From an uncultured Bacteroidales bacterium (GTDB lineage Bacteria > Bacteroidota > Bacteroidia > Bacteroidales > UBA932), in contig ONCE01000007.1 of NCBI GenBank assembly GCA_900316245.1, positions 152,184 to 216,183 on the forward strand: DNA of 64,000 bases, in the 5' to 3' direction. This document shows, piece by piece, positions 62,306-64,000 of the stretch (the stretch's first letter is position 1; every line of letters starts with the position of its first letter). The position numbers and the translations under genes were made by a program. A model generated the notes under the pieces. That model searched no databases and was not told the origin of the DNA. It saw only the letters and a list, made by a program, of their open reading frames with translations.

Positions 62306-64000
62306 TTAAATGAGTTCGTCCCGCTCGCGGATGTCCTTGAGGCGGAGCTGCACGGTGGAAGAACCCCGGTAGAAATTCTCCACGATGGAATAGCAGATAT
62401 CTATGGGGTTGCCGGCCTTGATGTGGTCGAAATATTCGGCCATATTGAAACCGATGGCGGCAATCTGCCGGTAAGGCTGGGATTCCTGCATCAGGTCCAG
62501 TTTGAGGTGGAGGCCGCCGGCGCCCACTTTTCTGCCGTTGCCGGCATCGTACACATCTTCCGTGAGGAAGACCGGATTGTTGTTACCCGGGCCGAAGGGC
62601 TGGAACTGCTTGAGGAGGCGGGTGAACTTGGGCGTGATCTGGGAGAAATCCAGCCGGGCGTCAATCTCCACCACGGGGGTGAGTTCCTCGCGGGTGATGT
62701 TGCCGGAAACGAAGCTGTCCATCCGGCGGCAGAACTCCTCCAGGTGCTCTTCCTTCATAGTGAGGCCGGCGGCACACACGTGGCCGCCGAAGTTTTCCAG
62801 GAGGTCTGCGCAGCTCTCGATGGAGGCGTAGAGGTCAAAGCCCTGCACGCTGCGGGCGCTGCCCGTGACAAAACCGTTGCTCTTGGTGAGCACCACGGTG
62901 GGCTTGTAGAAGGCTTCCACCAGACGGGAGGCCACAATGCCAACCACACCCTTGTTCCAGGTGGGGTTGTACACGATGGTCACGTTCTCGGTGGCCAGGG
63001 CGGTGCCGTCCTTGACCATATCCAGGGCTTCCTGGGTAATCTCGCGGTCTATGGACTTGCGCTCGTTGTTGTTGTCGTTGATCTGTTCTCCAATGCGGAA
63101 GGCGGTGCGGTCGTCGGCTGCAGTGAGCAGTTCCACGGCCAGGCGGCCGCTTTCCATTCGGCCAGCGGCGTTGATGCGCGGGCCTATCTTGAAAACGATG
63201 TCGTCTATGGTAATGTGGCCGGGCTCCAGCTTGGCCAGGTTGATCATAGCCAGGAGACCCTTCCGGGGATTCTCATTGAGGCGCTTGAGGCCGTAGTGGG
63301 CCAGGATGCGGTTTTCTCCGGTCATCGAAACCAGGTCCGAAGCAATGGAGACCACCTGCAAATCCAGCAGGGGTTCCAGCAGTTCCCAGTCCAGGCCGTA
63401 CTTCTGTACATAGCCCTGGGCCAGTTTGAAGCCCACGCCGCAGCCGCAGAGGTCGTCAAACGGGTAGTGGCAGTCTTCGCGCTTGGGATCCAGGATGGCC
63501 ACTGCCTTGGGAAGGACTTCTTCCGGCAGATGGTGGTCGCAGATGATGACCTCGATGCCTTTGTTGCGGGCATACTCCACTTTGTCAATGGCCTTGATGC
63601 CGCAGTCCAGCGTAATGATGAGGTCTACGCCGTTGTCTCCGGCCCAGTCCAGGGACTTGTAGGAGAGGCCGTAGCCTTCGTCGTAACGGTCCGGGATGTA
63701 GAAGTCTACCTTCTGGGTAAAGTGGCGGATGAAGGAGTATACCTGGGCCACGGCGGTGGTTCCGTCTACGTCATAGTCTCCGTAAACCAGAATCTTTTCT
63801 CCTCCGGTGATGGCCTGGTGCAGCCGCTCCACGGCTTTGTCCATATCGGTCATCAGGAAGGGATCGTGGAGGTCTTCCAGGCGGGGGCGGAAGAAACTGC
63901 GGGCCTGCTCAAAGGTCTCCACACCGCGCTGGACAAGGAGATCTGCCAGAACCCGGTCAATGCCCAGTTCGGCCGCCAGCTGCGATGCCTTCTCAGGATC
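62306..64000 (-). CDS. recJ: Single-stranded-DNA exonuclease RecJ, 5' end outside window
   Basis: The frame is open to the window edge, so the start lies beyond base 64000; about 564 codons are visible. The DHH phosphoesterase motifs are present: YGDYDVDGTTA (about 70), LDCGI (about 132), CDHHLP (about 155, the DHH motif) and ILDPKREDCHYPFDDLCGCGVG (about 170). DHHA1 GGHVCAAGLTM lies at about 400. A C-terminal OB-like domain follows. RecJ degrades 5' ends in recombination and mismatch repair. Confidence 0.95.
   Translation of the reverse strand, partial: DPEKASQLAAELGIDRVLADLLVQRGVETFEQARSFFRPRLEDLHDPFLMTDMDKAVERLHQAITGGEKILVYGDYDVDGTTAVAQVYSFIRHFTQKVDFYIPDRYDEGYGLSYKSLDWAGDNGVDLIITLDCGIKAIDKVEYARNKGIEVIICDHHLPEEVLPKAVAILDPKREDCHYPFDDLCGCGVGFKLAQGYVQKYGLDWELLEPLLDLQVVSIASDLVSMTGENRILAHYGLKRLNENPRKGLLAMINLAKLEPGHITIDDIVFKIGPRINAAGRMESGRLAVELLTAADDRTAFRIGEQINDNNNERKSIDREITQEALDMVKDGTALATENVTIVYNPTWNKGVVGIVASRLVEAFYKPTVVLTKSNGFVTGSARSVQGFDLYASIESCADLLENFGGHVCAAGLTMKEEHLEEFCRRMDSFVSGNITREELTPVVEIDARLDFSQITPKFTRLLKQFQPFGPGNNNPVFLTEDVYDAGNGRKVGAGGLHLKLDLMQESQPYRQIAAIGFNMAEYFDHIKAGNPIDICYSIVENFYRGSSTVQLRLKDIRERDELI

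Overview
The window is a GC-rich (by eye high-fifties percent), gene-dense stretch of a Bacteroidales-type (phylum Bacteroidota) chromosome. The evidence is the set of lineage-typical genes: a Porin_10-type outer-membrane porin, a complete Bat aerotolerance operon, ExbB/ExbD/TonB sets, an ACT-less SerA with a Lys in place of the catalytic His, a GH92 alpha-mannosidase, a DUF3127 protein and an M13 lipoprotein peptidase. The promoters also fit: many genes are preceded by a TAnnTTTG -7 box and lack a strong Shine-Dalgarno. No rRNA, tRNA, prophage, IS element or CRISPR array was seen. Genus cannot be fixed from this sequence; a GC-rich gut lineage (Rikenellaceae- or Cryptobacteroides-like) is only a guess.

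Layout. 1-6.0 kb: porin (5' end outside), MltF-like transglycosylase, LolC/E-type permease and M13 peptidase. 6.1-11 kb: two transporters, a Nudix hydrolase, an SRPBCC protein, an RsmF-like methyltransferase and a TPR protein. 11-15.2 kb: queA, dprA, tatD, ansA. 15.2-17.6 kb: an ExbB / small membrane protein / ExbD / ExbD operon. 17.8-25.4 kb: an AT-richer orphan regulator-like gene, asnS, udk, a TonB-like protein, a secreted protein, an M16 peptidase broken into two frames, and recQ. 25.5-32.7 kb: FKBP, DUF3127, a small membrane protein, dnaG, metG, miaA and a pRiA4b ORF3-like protein. 32.7-43.7 kb: YigZ, serC-serA-DUF1015, a SpoU methyltransferase, a glycosyltransferase, an MMPL/RND exporter, glyA and truA. 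43.7-52 kb: moxR-DUF58-batX-batA-batB-batC-batDE. 52-64 kb: GH92, ExbB-ExbD-TonB, an RluB-like pseudouridine synthase, era, parC, glycerate kinase and recJ (5' end outside).

Most genes are housekeeping (replication, translation, tRNA modification, serine/glycine metabolism) and lie in short, tightly overlapping operons. The Bat operon and the two ExbB/ExbD sets form the envelope-energy and stress modules.

The least ordinary feature is a family of short perfect palindromes inside protein-coding genes, in frame. Four copies share a CGTCAT...ATC frame, a loop ending in CGA, and arms that covary: one in the lolE-like gene, two in dnaG flanking a 21-bp tandem repeat, and one in metG. A separate element with 28-bp inverted repeats lies in frame inside truA, and a 110-bp imperfect hairpin lies between parC and the glycerate kinase gene. 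Together they resemble REP/BIME or Rickettsia-palindromic-element invasion of ORFs. Other points of interest are a BatD-BatE fusion with an internal signal peptide, an SSB-like C-terminal tip on the DUF3127 protein, and a set of genes whose -7 box sits directly against the start codon, which implies leaderless or nearly leaderless mRNAs.
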